Made by a program: the position numbers and the translations under genes. Positions 12,762 to 21,200 of a stretch of 64,000 nucleotides of DNA are shown in pieces. Source of the DNA: Blastomussa wellsi (lineage: Eukaryota; Cnidaria; Anthozoa; Scleractinia; Plerogyridae). Location of the stretch: positions 17,827,599 to 17,891,598 of the forward strand of contig OX393562.1 of the NCBI GenBank assembly GCA_947652115.1, in the 5' to 3' direction. How positions within the stretch are numbered: position 1 is the first letter of the stretch; each line of letters starts with the position of its first letter. Below the pieces are notes generated by a model. It searched no databases and was not told the origin of the DNA. It worked only from the letters and a program-made list of their open reading frames with translations.

Positions 12762-15478
12762 TTTTGTAGCGATGCAGTTGTTAATGCTGGTTAGTAACAA
12801 AATTTTAACAAACAAGTAAATGAGGTGGATGATTAGTAGAGAGGGGAACTTAAAATACATTAATTTATGGGAATTTGAGGACAGATTGGTCTTTTCGTGT
12901 TTTATAATCGTGGTTAATAAAAAACGTTTTTAGAACATTTAGCAACTGCATCGCTAAGTGGAGGTTGGGTGCCTGGGGTATCCAGGGCCTTCCACTGTTG
13001 GCAGCCAGCCCCAAGACCGAGTACTGCTCCCATGGCTGGCAAATCCCCGGAACCCAGCCATGAGCCCCAACGCCAGACATCCAGGCACCCGTCACACTGC
13101 CAAGCAGTGGAAATAGGGAAGGGAGGGGATGGAGGGAAGAAGACAGCTGAAATGTCCAGCACAAGATGGCTGACGAAGCTGCACAATGAACGCTGCTGTG
13201 ACTGAATGAACCACGAGAGCCTATGAGTCCAGGATGTAGACCACTGACCGCAAAAAGCTAACCGCTGACTGCTGCCGCTCTTTGTTGCTAACTTTGTTAA
13301 ATTATGCACTTTAACTGCATTAAAATTGTGGGAGATTATTTGGTTAAACAAAAAGATCAGAGATATCTTACAGCCACACGATTAAAATTTAACTACACAA
13401 TTAACCCCATATGGCTTTATAGATGAAATTGAAGATGGGCCTAGTAATGAAATTGAAAACTTATCTTTTTAGACTTGCTTTCAATTGATTTTTTGTTTTA
13501 GTGCTATTGTTAGTTAGATATTTATTAGATTGTAAAGCGATATAGAGCTTTTGTATATACCGCTATAGAAATAAAGTTATTATTATTATTATTATTATTA
13601 TTTCCATTTGTTGCATTATATTGAAGCCTGACATTCGATATACAATGAATCATAACGTCAAGCGCTGTTTAGTTTACACATGCTTTGTTACTTGTGTTGT
13701 TTGCCATTTCTTGGATTGATTAATTGACTTGAGTAGGGACATGTATCTGGTCACTGACAAAACTAAAAAACTGAAGGTAAATTATAATAAAAAATAGGTG
13801 CCCACAATTAAATACCTTGAATGTGAGGGGCTCCACATATTTAAGTTTTGATTTCCCTTCTAATTCAACTTTTCTATCCAACTCGTTCACTGTAGTAGTC
13901 TTCTTGTGTTTCTTCTTTTTCTTTTCGCTTTTTGAGCTCGATTCCAAATCTGATGGTGACTTCTGTAAGGAACCATATAAGATTCATGATCAGTCTTCAG
14001 ATCGACATGTAACTACATTTTAAAAAATAACAATATAAAATAGCTACTTTGACAATGATTCACTCTGCCTAATTACCCCAAAGAGTATGTCTTTCTCTGC
14101 CTCATTCTTGATTTTCCTCACTTCAAGTGGACTCAGAGCAGAAGCACCACCTCTTGGAAAATCTTCCTCCTCAATTTGTCTCGACTGAAAAATGCTGTTG
14201 CCAAGCAATGCAGTTAAAACATAAGAAAGAAATGTTTGTGTTCTATTAAAACGTTTAAAGCTAAAAAGTGTACATGTATGTAGCCTATAAATTATGTGTA
14301 GATGTGATCATTGTGATAAAACACAAGAGTGAGTTTCAATTGAGTAAAAACCAAAAACATAGTACTTTGGCCAATCACGAAGAATGCAGACAATCCAGTG
14401 AACCAGCCAAAACTTGAAGTAGTTTCATGTAGCTGACACAAAGAATGGGGAAACATATGAGTGCGGGACATGATTAATTAAAAACATCTTCTTCACCAGT
14501 ATTGGACAATTGGTGAGTCACCTTTGATTGGTTGAAAAAGTGACACAAGATTTTAAACCAATCAGAGTATAGTAGTGCAAAACCTAAGTAAATTAATGTG
14601 CCCAAAGCCTATCCGATGGATAGTGATTACCCAGTGGATAGTGCTACCCAGCCTTTGAACAAGTAAAGCCTGTACATCAACCTTTACTAGTACTATCTGG
14701 TGACTCCAACGAATCATAAAATTAGCAGGGGAATTTTAAACATTCTGCCAGTTATTGACATTTCTCTGAACCCCTTACAGAACAACACATGTAAAAATTC
14801 AGTAAGGCAAAAAAAGGAAGGTACAGAAGTCGGACTGGATAAGACCGTATCTACTCAGATCACTGATTTGAATAAGAATAGCAGCTATTCAAGAACGAGG
14901 CGTACAACGATTGTTGCTGTTCTTATTCAAATCAGTGATCCAAGTTGATCTGATCTATACCAGTCCGGTCCTATTTTTGTACCCGCCTAGATGCAAATAA
15001 GTAAGTGGCAGGGTTGGGTTCTCAATGGTATCCGGTCATTTAGCCCCCAATCCTTTTAGCCCCCAGTCGATTAAACCCCAACAGAATCAAACAAAGTTCA
15101 ACAATTAACAACGGCGCCGTGTAAGCTTGGCTGTTAAAGTACACTTCGTTAACTACGTTTTCACTATTTAAAGCCCTAAAAATGCTTACAGTGAGTTTAA
15201 CATGGGTTACATCATTCCAGTACGTTCAATCAATCTCGAGTTTGTAGTACCACAAAACAACACGTGCGTTTGTGGGTTTACCACGTTGCCAAAACAAGTT
15301 CATGAAGGTTTTTTAGGTAAAGGCGCAGATTCAACAAAACCTCAGTCAATAATGATATAATAATATAAACTGTAGTTCTAACTAATCTATAAATGATATC
15401 AAACGATTTTTATGGTCTTAAGTACCTCGGTGTTCCATATTTGGTGCTGCTTTTGCTGCGAACCGTCTTGGTCGCCAT
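975..15478 (-). CDS. PDCD11: RRP5/PDCD11 homolog, N-terminal part (11 coding exons, gene continues off left edge)
   Basis: S1-repeat scaffold of pre-rRNA processing in the nucleolus (known role of the RRP5/PDCD11 family). Coding exons on the minus strand: 15426-15478, 14077-14194, 13816-13962, 6841-7017, 4914-5081, 3979-4081, 3466-3569, 2343-2414, 1902-2027, 1565-1765, 975-1042. All are bounded by AG/GT and all phases agree, giving about 445 residues. The N-terminus carries the family hallmark EEDFPRGG, then a Lys-rich stretch (KKKKKHKK). Four S1 modules follow: the first around [12 protein letters not shown], the second around [11 protein letters not shown], the third around [12 protein letters not shown], the fourth around [17 protein letters not shown]. 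The start is the ATG at 15478. Exon 2 must use the acceptor at 14195-14196; the AG 10 nt downstream breaks frame. The family is about 1,900 residues in vertebrates, so most of the protein lies beyond position 1. Identity is high confidence; individual junctions are manual. Confidence 0.9.
1152..1351. repeat. MITE, family M1 (copy 1, degenerate)
   Basis: The left end reads ATAGGACATTTCCGAGTTCT and the right end is its approximate inverse (CTTGGAAATGGCC). The subterminal pair AACGAGTCTA / TGGACTCGCT is also inverted. The same sequence recurs at 2798-2965 and, in best form, at 54102-54289. No coding capacity, so it is a non-autonomous DNA-transposon type repeat. It lies in the RRP5 intron between 1042 and 1565. 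Confidence 0.65.
1355..1513 (-). repeat. tRNA-derived SINE fragment (minus)
   Basis: Read on the minus strand, the head has TGGTCTAATGGTTAG (A-box-like), followed by a core with TGTTCTTGGACAAGATAC and a tail with GGTACCGGCGAG. The same order is seen in the better copy at 59989-60177. The tail is cut short next to the M1 MITE. Confidence 0.6.
2645..2795 (-). repeat. SINE tail fragment (minus)
   Basis: Minus-strand tail of the same SINE: it holds GGTACCAGCGAATTTACTGC, then GCGGTGGACTAGCATCC and a GATGGGCTACTAGGCC end. The tRNA-like head is missing. An M1 MITE copy abuts its upstream end at about 2796. Confidence 0.55.
2798..2965. repeat. MITE, family M1 (copy 2)
   Basis: Contains the M1 subterminal inverted pair (AACGAGTCTAAG near 2802, TTAGACTCGCTTTGAAACAG near 2912) around a loop containing the CATATGGAAATG / CATTTGAATGG pair. 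The ends are more eroded than in the 54 kb copy. Confidence 0.6.
3297..3365 (-). repeat. Fragment of palindromic repeat (partner of 51213-51378)
   Basis: The segment with CATCCAATTATTTTCAAAT followed by GGACAGCATGTAGTCCTAT is the reverse complement of the left arm of the palindromic repeat at 51213-51378. One arm only; it lies in an RRP5 intron. Confidence 0.55.
5785..6210. repeat. hAT-like MITE
   Basis: Starts CAGGGCTCAACA and ends GTCGAGCCCTG, an imperfect terminal inverted repeat of the CAGGG type seen in many hAT elements. The body is rich in CTAGC/GCTAG words. About 426 bp with no reading frame. The flanks share only TCTA, so an 8-bp target duplication is not demonstrated. Confidence 0.55.
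6241..6795 (+). repeat. SINE copy with internal 26-bp minisatellite expansion
   Basis: Plus-strand SINE tail (ACAGTGCCTCTCT at 6252, GTGATGGACTAGCATCC near 6680, GGCCTAATGGGCCGCTAGGC near 6762). A single 26-bp stretch of the SINE, normally present once, has expanded into 15 units at 6281-6670. The rest of the SINE continues in register on both sides. Confidence 0.75.
6281..6670 (+). repeat. 26-bp tandem repeat, 15 units
   Basis: Unit TGGGTACYGGTGAATTTACT plus GCTGGA. It recurs every 26 bp exactly (starts at 6281, 6307, 6333, and so on to 6645), with almost all variation at the C/T position, which makes or destroys a GGTACC site. Ends where SINE sequence resumes (GGGAGGTAACCC). Confidence 0.95.
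7265..7460. repeat. Hairpin-rich repeat
   Basis: Contains a strong inverted repeat, ACACGAGGCAACAAAT / ATTTGTTGCCTCGTGT (about 7413-7455), and a second set of GTCGCTGCA/TGCAGCGAC words at 7270-7325. No coding signal. Probably a non-autonomous element; family not recognised. Confidence 0.5.
7856..8048 (+). repeat. Ngaro terminal repeat A1
   Basis: 193-bp left-end direct repeat, starting ATGTAATTAAATGC and ending GTTCTTCT. Matches A2 at 12392-12584 with one mismatch; offset 4,536 bp. Confidence 0.93.
8132..9343 (+). CDS. Ngaro-like element ORF1, gag-like protein
   Basis: About 403 residues from the ATG at 8132 (MSQLSGRS). The frame is open to an upstream ATG at 8030, but that part lies in and just after A1 and encodes a Phe-rich run, so the later start is preferred. 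The N-terminal half is Ser/Ala/Pro-rich and low complexity. A middle block (YNGNLL-like region then [13 protein letters not shown] and [11 protein letters not shown]) resembles the conserved core of DIRS/Ngaro ORF1. Near the C-terminus a Cys/His cluster ([24 protein letters not shown]) looks like the zinc-binding motif of these gag proteins, followed by an Arg/Ser-rich tail. By family role it would coat the element RNA. It overlaps ORF2 by about 160 bp in another frame. Confidence 0.75.
   Translation: MSQLSGRSTNNSAAAMLDSSQLESSSGVSSSVASSVVSSAPVTSPPSFVLSAQDLSQAFSRALGDSLPQILAAVQNQTSQLSASNVTTMGSMPSSTCTPSPSFLVSSSPGFAAGPSPGNSVVPSFISTYCTLSNSSLSRPSLFGSYGASSRALPATGQFFSPPPPASTGVHSASSLLHKPFVVGPGYSPIPEKLVSKIKAGQFVELADLLPENVKAQDMDPQAYLNGNLLIASKKRVREITDIVTWVEAFTVYMWIFCCSYPARWQDMTQYKLLILQTARRFSGKAWLHYDTAFRKDAAASGLSDWSRMNSDLYNFHTCSPQQQHQLPTTSASPSRSVASASTFCRSWNNGSCAWPFGQCRYRHCCERCEGEHPSVNCPFRASSSYAQRSRSSSPPRSKRQRR
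9180..11171 (+). CDS. Ngaro-like element ORF2, reverse transcriptase / RNase H
   Basis: 663 residues. The RT domain lies at roughly residues 190-450, with [10 protein letters not shown], the [13 protein letters not shown] palm segment, [12 protein letters not shown] and the active-site YLDDF. RNase H follows at roughly 510-650: [26 protein letters not shown], and [12 protein letters not shown] with its terminal Asp. Both catalytic sets are present and the frame is uninterrupted. No protease, integrase or methyltransferase is seen, which fits YR retrotransposons. The first ATG (9180) lies inside ORF1, so the true translation start, or a frameshift entry from ORF1, is uncertain. It is expected to make element cDNA. 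Confidence 0.9.
   Translation: MAPAPGPLVNVGIATAVRGVKESILVSTAPFGPHRHMLSAHDPLLRHGANASGVETVARTPSSPSNIVNSVQLCRSFSPSHSLVPVPVPVHVVASSAEVSLASLQPQGVSTQTPQSSSCLVTSSFRQDLVPPSGVTPIDAQKLWCELRFHPDQVKVDYVITGLTKGFRLGFDPSVVSLKSADQNMPSASLQPSVVDQYLRSELEKGRVAGPFPVSPTPNLHVIRFGVIPKKHQPGKWRLILDLSSPFGHSVNDGISKEPFSVQYMKVDDVISGIMGLGRGTLMAKFDVESAYRNIPVHPEDRYLLGMKWQGNYFVDMALPFGLRSAPFIFSSVADLLEWILKHNYGLNFLLHYLDDFHTLGPPNSPVCQNNVDTCVRLFKEWRIPLHPDKLEGPSTCLTVLGIELDSLTLQARLPRDKFERIAALLESWSSKRHCTRKELESLIGTLHHACKVIPQGRTFLRRMINLLSAFRRDDHPIRLNREFHLDLSWWREFFLSWDGLSFLLSPIWAPLPDFSVSSDAAGALGYGAISGHEWFVGKWSIAQQPLSIAYKELFPVVVAAALWGHRWASKRVEFCSDNMAVVSVLRSGTSKDPNMMVLLRYLSLVAARNSFAFTASYTPGQDNSIADALSRFDFQRFHHLAPHAVHAATPIPTSLLAQLTVI
11159..12108 (+). 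pseudogene. Ngaro-like element ORF3, tyrosine recombinase with N-terminal frameshift
   Basis: Integrase of the element, expected to insert a circular cDNA by site-specific recombination. The catalytic half is open from about 11256 to the stop at 12108 (longest ATG frame from 11320). It shows GFLRAGEF (first Arg), GHSFRIGAA (His-x-x-Arg), [13 protein letters not shown] (Trp and nucleophile Tyr). The upstream core-binding start (AYRDLTG..., APSTRQVYG) is clearly encoded from 11159 but in a different frame, which meets a stop at 11285. The frame changes between about 11236 and 11256, where TTTATGGC occurs twice close together. This copy is therefore probably recombinase-dead unless ribosomal frameshifting or an assembly error explains it. 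Confidence 0.8.
12255..12391 (+). repeat. Ngaro terminal repeat B1
   Basis: 137 bp, GCGTGGGGGCTCATGG through CAGTTGTTAA. No difference from B2 (12648-12784) was seen by eye. It ends exactly at the first base of A2. Confidence 0.92.
12392..12584 (+). repeat. Ngaro terminal repeat A2
   Basis: 193 bp copy of A1, directly joined to B1 on its left. One substitution (12482) relative to A1. Confidence 0.93.
12648..12784 (+). repeat. Ngaro terminal repeat B2
   Basis: 137 bp copy of B1, forming the right end of the element. The element ends in GTTGTTAA; the left flank of A1 has a similar GTGTTAA just outside. Confidence 0.92.
12936..13320 (-). mobile_element. Inverted solo A2-spacer-B2 remnant of a second Ngaro-like element
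   Basis: On the minus strand the order is A-like (about 13320-13150, with CAACAAAGAGCGGCAGC), spacer with pyrimidine-rich CCCTCC tracts and GTGTGACGGGTGCCTG, then B-like (about 13070-12936, with GGGGCTCATGGCTGGG and GCACCCAACCTCCACTTAG). This is the A2-spacer-B2 order of the intact element, but diverged by many substitutions, opposite in orientation, and with no internal coding part. Confidence 0.75.
13440..13610 (+). mobile_element. LINE 3' end with (ATT)n tail
   Basis: Ends GTAAAGCGATATAGAGC, then CGCTATAGAAATAAAG followed by (TTA)n at 13577-13601. This AAAGCGC...CTATATAAATAAA(ATT)n pattern is typical of 3' ends of truncated non-LTR retrotransposons. No reading frame upstream can be recognised. 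Confidence 0.5.
14821..14982. repeat. Palindromic MITE
   Basis: Arms GGACTGGATAAGACCG and ATCACTGATTTGAATAAGAA on the left are matched in inverse on the right (TTCTTATTCAAATCAGTGAT, then ACCAGTCCGGTCC). The ends are GTACAGAAG and TTTTTGTAC. About 162 bp, no coding. Located in RRP5 intron 1. Confidence 0.75.
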
Positions 15479-15540
15479 CTTGCTTTGTGATCTCGTTTTC
15501 AGTCTCCCATCCGTTTCGACAGCTCACTAAAACAATCTGA

Positions 15541-15809
15541 GATAGCTCGCAGCTCTCTAGAACCTCTAATTTCATTGGATCTTAATAGCACGCAGCTCTA
15601 TTGTTTTAGAGATAGGGTCCATCCCGTTCAAAGCCTGAAATTTTCTTTCCAGGTCTTTGTTCCAGTAGTGTTGTGGCTGCATTCGCATATAAACCGTATC
15701 TGCTTAATTGCTACTGTTGGACATTCATTAATTTGTTATCCATTGTTACTGTTTTTTGTTTATTTTTTTTTTCAGCCAATACTGTGGGACAAGAGCTGCG
15801 TACCGTCCC
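15541..15809 (+). repeat. Direct duplication, copy 1 (interrupted)
   Basis: 15541-15622 (CGCAGCTCTCTAGAACCTC ... TAGGGTCCAT) and 15739-15809 (TCCATTGTTACTG ... GAGCTGCGTACCG) match the continuous block 16970-17123. Here the two halves are separated by about 116 bp. Confidence 0.75.
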
Positions 15810-16969
15810 TACACTCCTATAGCCACGTACCTTTCCTGGTCTTTCCTTTAAATTACACAAGAGCTGTATTTTTGTCTCATGCCATTTTGGTCTTAAGTAG
15901 GAACTGTACCTAAGGGCATTATGTGTAACACGATTCTAGTCCCAAGTGATAGCAGTCCAGACCAGATCATCCGTTTTCACTGTGGACTTTCCCCAACCTC
16001 ATCCCTGGCAATGAGGTTGGACTTTTCCTTCACTGAACATCATTCTGCTGCTAGATCGACAGTGCATCAATTTGCAATAATTACTGTGTACAGTGGAACC
16101 CTGTCAATTCTCTCACCAATAAGCCACGAAAATCTGGCCAGACGAGATGTGTGTTTACTGAAGGTTGGTTCATACGTCACATGTGAGATAAGCGCAAGTG
16201 CAAGGCAACATAAAATGCTTTAGGAATGTCGACAAACATTGCAATTGCATGGCAGGAGTCGCGTCAACAGCCAAATCTTGTACTAATGCTATGCATGTTT
16301 CCCGCTGGGTTCCACTTGTGAACTACTGTAAACATAAACACAGAACACAGAAAAAAAGAACGTTTCTTTTTCCTATGCTTGTGCAAATTTCACCGTGGTG
16401 CACCCTAGTGTGAGGGTCCCCTATACGTTTTCCGTGAAGCGTGATTTTCCCGTGAAACGTGTTTTAAGCTCTTCTATTTTTCGTAATATGTGATTCCCAA
16501 TTTTAAGACTTTTCACGTCCGCGTGAACGCACCTGTGAACCGAACGAATGGTCGAATAGGCGTGATTCGTGAATCATCTTGTTTTTCGTGACTCAGTTTC
16601 TGATTCTTCGAGTGTTCTAGTAAAAGTACGCATTTGTTTCCAGCTCTGTGGTTGGGTTTTGAACAGATGAAGCTTCTGTCAGTTATCGTGTTGCGTGCAA
16701 GATGTTGACATACACAATTTGCAACGCTAAAATCAAATTTCAGCGGTTTTACGCCTTCAAATTGTAACAGTCAAAACAGGAATCGCCCTGATTTTGGCGT
16801 GAACGTGAAAACAGTTTGGTTTATGTCATTTGTGATGCGTGAAAAGGAAAATTCTTTTGACGTGATTCGATTTTGCAAGGGGGTGCTTATACTTGTGCTT
16901 ATCTCGCAAGTGTATGACAGCCAGCTTTTTTCCGAGTCAAAGGTGTCACCATGTGAGAGTTTTATCGAA

Positions 16970-17123
16970 GATAGTTCGCAGCTCTCTAGAACCTCTAATT
17001 TCATTGGATCTTAATACTACGCAGCTCTATTGTTTTAGGGCTAGGGTCCATTGTTACTGTTGCTTGTGTATCTTTTTTTCGGCCAATACTGTGGGACCTT
17101 GTAAAGAGCTGCGTACCGACCCT
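16970..17123 (+). repeat. Direct duplication, copy 2 (continuous)
   Basis: Same sequence as copy 1 without the 116-bp interruption; about 1.4 kb downstream in the same orientation. Not coding as far as can be seen. Confidence 0.75.
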
Positions 17124-18248
17124 TTTATCGGGGGTTTAGAAAATGGCAAACCGTATCCATATCCTAATTCATCAGAGGACGTTCTGGCCATTGGGAAGCA
17201 GTCCGAAGATTTCTGGGTCCAGCGCCCAAGTTGTTTAATGTACGCTATCCTTCTAAAATCGGAGAATTCGGGGGAAGTAAAGTACCGTCATTTACTGCAT
17301 GTAGTTTTCATTTCATTCATTGTTGTAGTTGCCTTATTTTTAGAAAACGTGCCAGTTTTGACATAGCCTGCAAAGCAGGCGTTTTTGTGAGGGGAACGCT
17401 TCGAAAACAGCGATCACGAGAGACCGGCCTCCATTTTGATAGCGCGAACACTGGGGGGAGGAAAAAAGAGAAGGAGAGAGGGTAGGGCGGAGGTTGCGGT
17501 CGCTGTTCTAGTTTAGACAAAAAGCTCAAATTTCCAGCTAGGCACGAGAAATTGGTACAGACACGAGACCCACGACTGAAGGCGTGAACATGAGCTGGCA
17601 GGTTTAGAGTGAAAATCTTAAAATCTAAATCCAATTCCAACTCGCAAAATAACAAACTCAATATTAAATATGGGTGATCTGCAAAAGGGTGTGGATAATA
17701 GGCCACAAATAACAGACGGACATCGGACAACAGCTGACCAAAATTAGCCAATGCCCGATTAAATACAACTATACTCAGACAGAATGACCGGGCAATTTGT
17801 TAACACCATCCAATGCAAACCCTTTATTGAGGAGTTCTACAATATGACGGACGCCATCAATTCTGTTTTTTCCGATCAAAATGGTGACTTAGTGGGTCGA
17901 GTGTCCTTTCACTGGAAACAATTATTTGCAGCCCAGTAACACTTTTAAATTGGCATAATTACATGATTCTCTGACCACTTTTTTAGGCTTTCAAATGCAG
18001 GGATTTACTTTACATTATAAAATCAAGATATTCACAAGATATTCTGATAAATATTTTTAATTTTATTTTACTATAAATAACTTTTAGATACAAAAATGGA
18101 AACAGCATATTTCAACTTTTTGACAATTGAAGACAACAAATTAATGGTCATTTTTGATACCACCAATAAACATTTAGTCCAAAAAAACAAAACAGTTTTT
18201 CCGTTGCACATGTACCGTCAATCCGTCTGATAACAAGTACAGTACCAG

Positions 18249-21200
18249 TTAGTTTTGATGAGCTTTGTTGCACAGTTTTCTGATATGATCGATGCTTTGC
18301 TTCCCGGCCTTCAATAGCCTCTTGAAGTGCACTTTGTCATATTCTGAGTAAAGCTTTCTGCTATTAGCCATGTCCTCCAGCCTCTCAACAACAAACAACA
18401 GGGTTGACACAAGCCTCCCCAGCTTCACATGACAACACTTTGTTTTAGAAACTGCCATCAAGATGGACACACCCTCAATGACAAAGTGAGCTTGAAACTT
18501 GAAATCAGCTGAAGCTTTCAGATACTTAGGTACTTCATGAGAATTGTACAGGTTCAGCAGCAAGCAGGTAGCTGATGATGTGGAACCTTTCGCCTGACAA
18601 AAACTGCTTTCAGAAAGTTCATCATGAGAATGCAACACTCCTTTGAGCTTCTTGACAACACTGTATTTTTGGTACATGATGGGATCAGCTCTCGCAACAC
18701 GGTTTACAATTGCGACTCGCAAGTTTTTATTGAACCTGTTTGATCCAATATGATTCACCAGCTCCACCTCCTCTTCTTGTTTTGCACTTTTGCTGCAGTC
18801 AGTACCCCAGTGGTGATCGGCCCAGCTGCCAAGGCAGGTCCAGCAAAACTCTCCCTTGCACATGATGCAAGACATATGAGGACACCCCTTGTGCTTTTCA
18901 ATGGGGTAATGGCAATGAGGGCATTTCTTAACATTAACTGAAGTTATTCCACCAGTTTTGGTTCTAATAAGCTTTTCATAGGTTTCTGTCTGAGAGCGAA
19001 AGAATGCAGCCTCTGTGCATGATGCTGGCCAATGAGGTTCCTCCTGGCATGCAAAGCACCATCTGTGTCCACACTGGCAACATATGGGTACTGGATCAAT
19101 TTCTCTCTTTATCTCTTTTGTGTCTTGGTGTGAGGTTGCCTTGACAACCAGGCTACACCTGTCGCCAGGGCACCACTTCCACTCAGAACTCGCTTCAACA
19201 TTTTTTTCTTGTCGCATGGTCAGGAACTTTTGGAACTTGTCTGGCATAAGTCCCATTAAGGTGACATCATCCACTGTAGTATTGCAGTCATAACCAGGAC
19301 ACTTCATGTCAACCTTGCCTTGTTGTAACTGGGCAGAGAGGTAAGCCCTCCAGCACTCATTGCAAAACCAGTGTAAACAGGACTTCATAGCAGTACAGGA
19401 AATCTCCACAAAACTGGTGTCTTAAAGCAGAAATTATCAGCAGTTAGACTCGTAAAAGAATTTTACGTTTTTGGTGTTACGGTACTTGAATTAAAATGCT
19501 ATTTGTAAAGGGGTGCTGTTAAAAATGCACTATGGGGGCAGTTAAAATGAAGAAACATATGGAAAATAAAACAATTTTCTTTAAAAAGTGGCCGTCCACA
19601 GGACGCCTGGACGGCCACCTAGCTAAAAGCCTGTATGGGTGCATGTGTTCTTTAGAAATAATGTCATGTTGAAAGACCAGGATTGAAAACAGCCAGACAA
19701 AGTTATTCTCACAGGCAGTCAATGGGGAGCTTAAGCAATGACAGCAATGACAAGGACGACGCCTGGTTAAAAATCAATTTATATTTTACGTACGAATCTC
19801 ACAATTTCTTTGATGTATTCGGTACCTCTGTAACTTTCACACATAATTCTTTTCAAAAAATATAAGGACAGCGTTTATTTTGATCAGAAAAACAAAAATT
19901 TAGCTGTCGCAGTTCACATTCTCCAAAGCACTCAGGATTTGGTCATTTCATGTTGTTGTTTTGCATTGGACAGCTAAGAAATGTGGAAAGAATTAAAACA
20001 CATGTGCAGAGCTAGCAACGTTCTTGTTAACATTGACGTCATGGTTTGCTTAAAGTGCATATGAAGCGAATTTTTTCTTTGCCGTTTTCAGTTCCCCTAC
20101 ATGTATGGAAAACTACTGCAAGTAGGAAAATTACACTCAATAAAGATTTGAGCGATTTTGAGGGCTATAAAATGCAGTTTTTCTGGTGTAAAAGTGTCCA
20201 GAGTCTGGATCGGGTTTCTATTGTGAAATCCTTAATGTGACGTCACTTTGGTTGCAAAGGGCCATTTTGGGTAAGCGCTGAGTAGGAACCTCTCACACGA
20301 AAACGTTCCGAATAACTAGCCGTCTCGAAACTAATAGCCGTTTGTTAATCGTTCGAATGCAATGGGATAAGGTTCCTCAATGCCTATTTTTCTAACTGGA
20401 CATTTTTGGAGCAAAATGCGGAAACTTTCAAGGCTTATAAAATCGTCAATTTGTTCTCTTTCCTTCTCAAACTTTCAGCTTCTTCCTTCAACATGTTAAA
20501 CTTTAGAAATATACATTAAAAATATTTCGCTTCATGTGCACTTTAAGCTCCCTAATTTTCTCAGGGCCTGGCCCTCAATGGAACCACTGTTTTATATCAT
20601 AAAGTTTCAAATTAAAAAGTTACAACCCATCGTAAGTAGCAGTTGTTAACAAATTCCAATAGTGACAAGACTTTGAAAGTATTAACCTTGCATATTAATT
20701 TATTTTTAGCTAGGGTGATAGGATGTGCCTGGTCTTGCATGTTATTTCTGGATACAAAAATAATATCTCGTGAGAACTTTCAGACTTGATTATAAGTATG
20801 TTTTACAACATTATAAAACTTTTAAAATGTAAATTATGTTTCTCAAGTCTGTTCTGACCCTTAAATGACAATGTGATAAAACATACATGTTCTGCACAGG
20901 TGCAATTTTTGCAGGCACAATTTTTAGGAAATAATCACTATAAGCAAAGAAAAAACTATCATATGGAAATTTTATTCTTACCATCAGAAGAGTCATGATA
21001 AAATTCACAGCAACAGATTTCACACACAATAGTCTCAGGTAAAACAGGACCTTTAGATTCACCCTCAGCCATGATGGTTTCACTGCACTGTGCACTTCTG
21101 CTCAGATCATCTGGCAAAGCAAGACTCGCTATGGATGATTTGTATGACCACCTGTTTACATCACATAGCAAATCAAACGGCATCACTGCTATTCTGCAGG

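Larger units (their letters stand above)
7856..12784 (+). mobile_element. Ngaro-like tyrosine-recombinase retrotransposon, near full length (4,929 bp)
   Basis: Order on the plus strand: A1 repeat 7856-8048, gag-like frame, RT/RNase H frame, tyrosine-recombinase frame, B1 12255-12391, A2 12392-12584, spacer 12585-12647, B2 12648-12784. This split-direct-repeat plan A1-ORFs-B1-A2-B2 is that of Ngaro elements, and no methyltransferase domain of the DIRS type is present between RNase H and YR. A1 and A2 differ at one base in 193 (7946 A versus 12482 T); B1 and B2 (137 bp) look identical. B1 ends exactly where A2 begins. It lies antisense inside intron 3 of the RRP5 homolog. No target-site duplication is visible, as expected for YR integration. 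The near-identical repeats imply recent insertion. Confidence 0.9.
15479..18248. other. Spacer between RRP5 start and RBR gene 3' end
   Basis: Contains the RRP5 promoter side, a duplicated segment (see 15541-15809 and 16970-17123), many GTGA/CGTGAA words around 16420-16600 and a short hairpin AGCCTGCAAAGCAGGC near 17365. No convincing reading frame. Below 18248, TTTATT at 18062 is a possible minus-strand poly(A) signal for the RBR gene. Confidence 0.5.

Noticed and set aside
12150..12769. Short overlapping frames within the Ngaro B and A2 repeats
   Set aside because: They are translations of duplicated terminal repeats; the same peptides appear twice because the DNA is repeated.
17317..17751. 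144-codon minus frame
   Set aside because: Low-complexity Pro/Ser/Leu-rich translation of repeat-like sequence, with no conserved motif.
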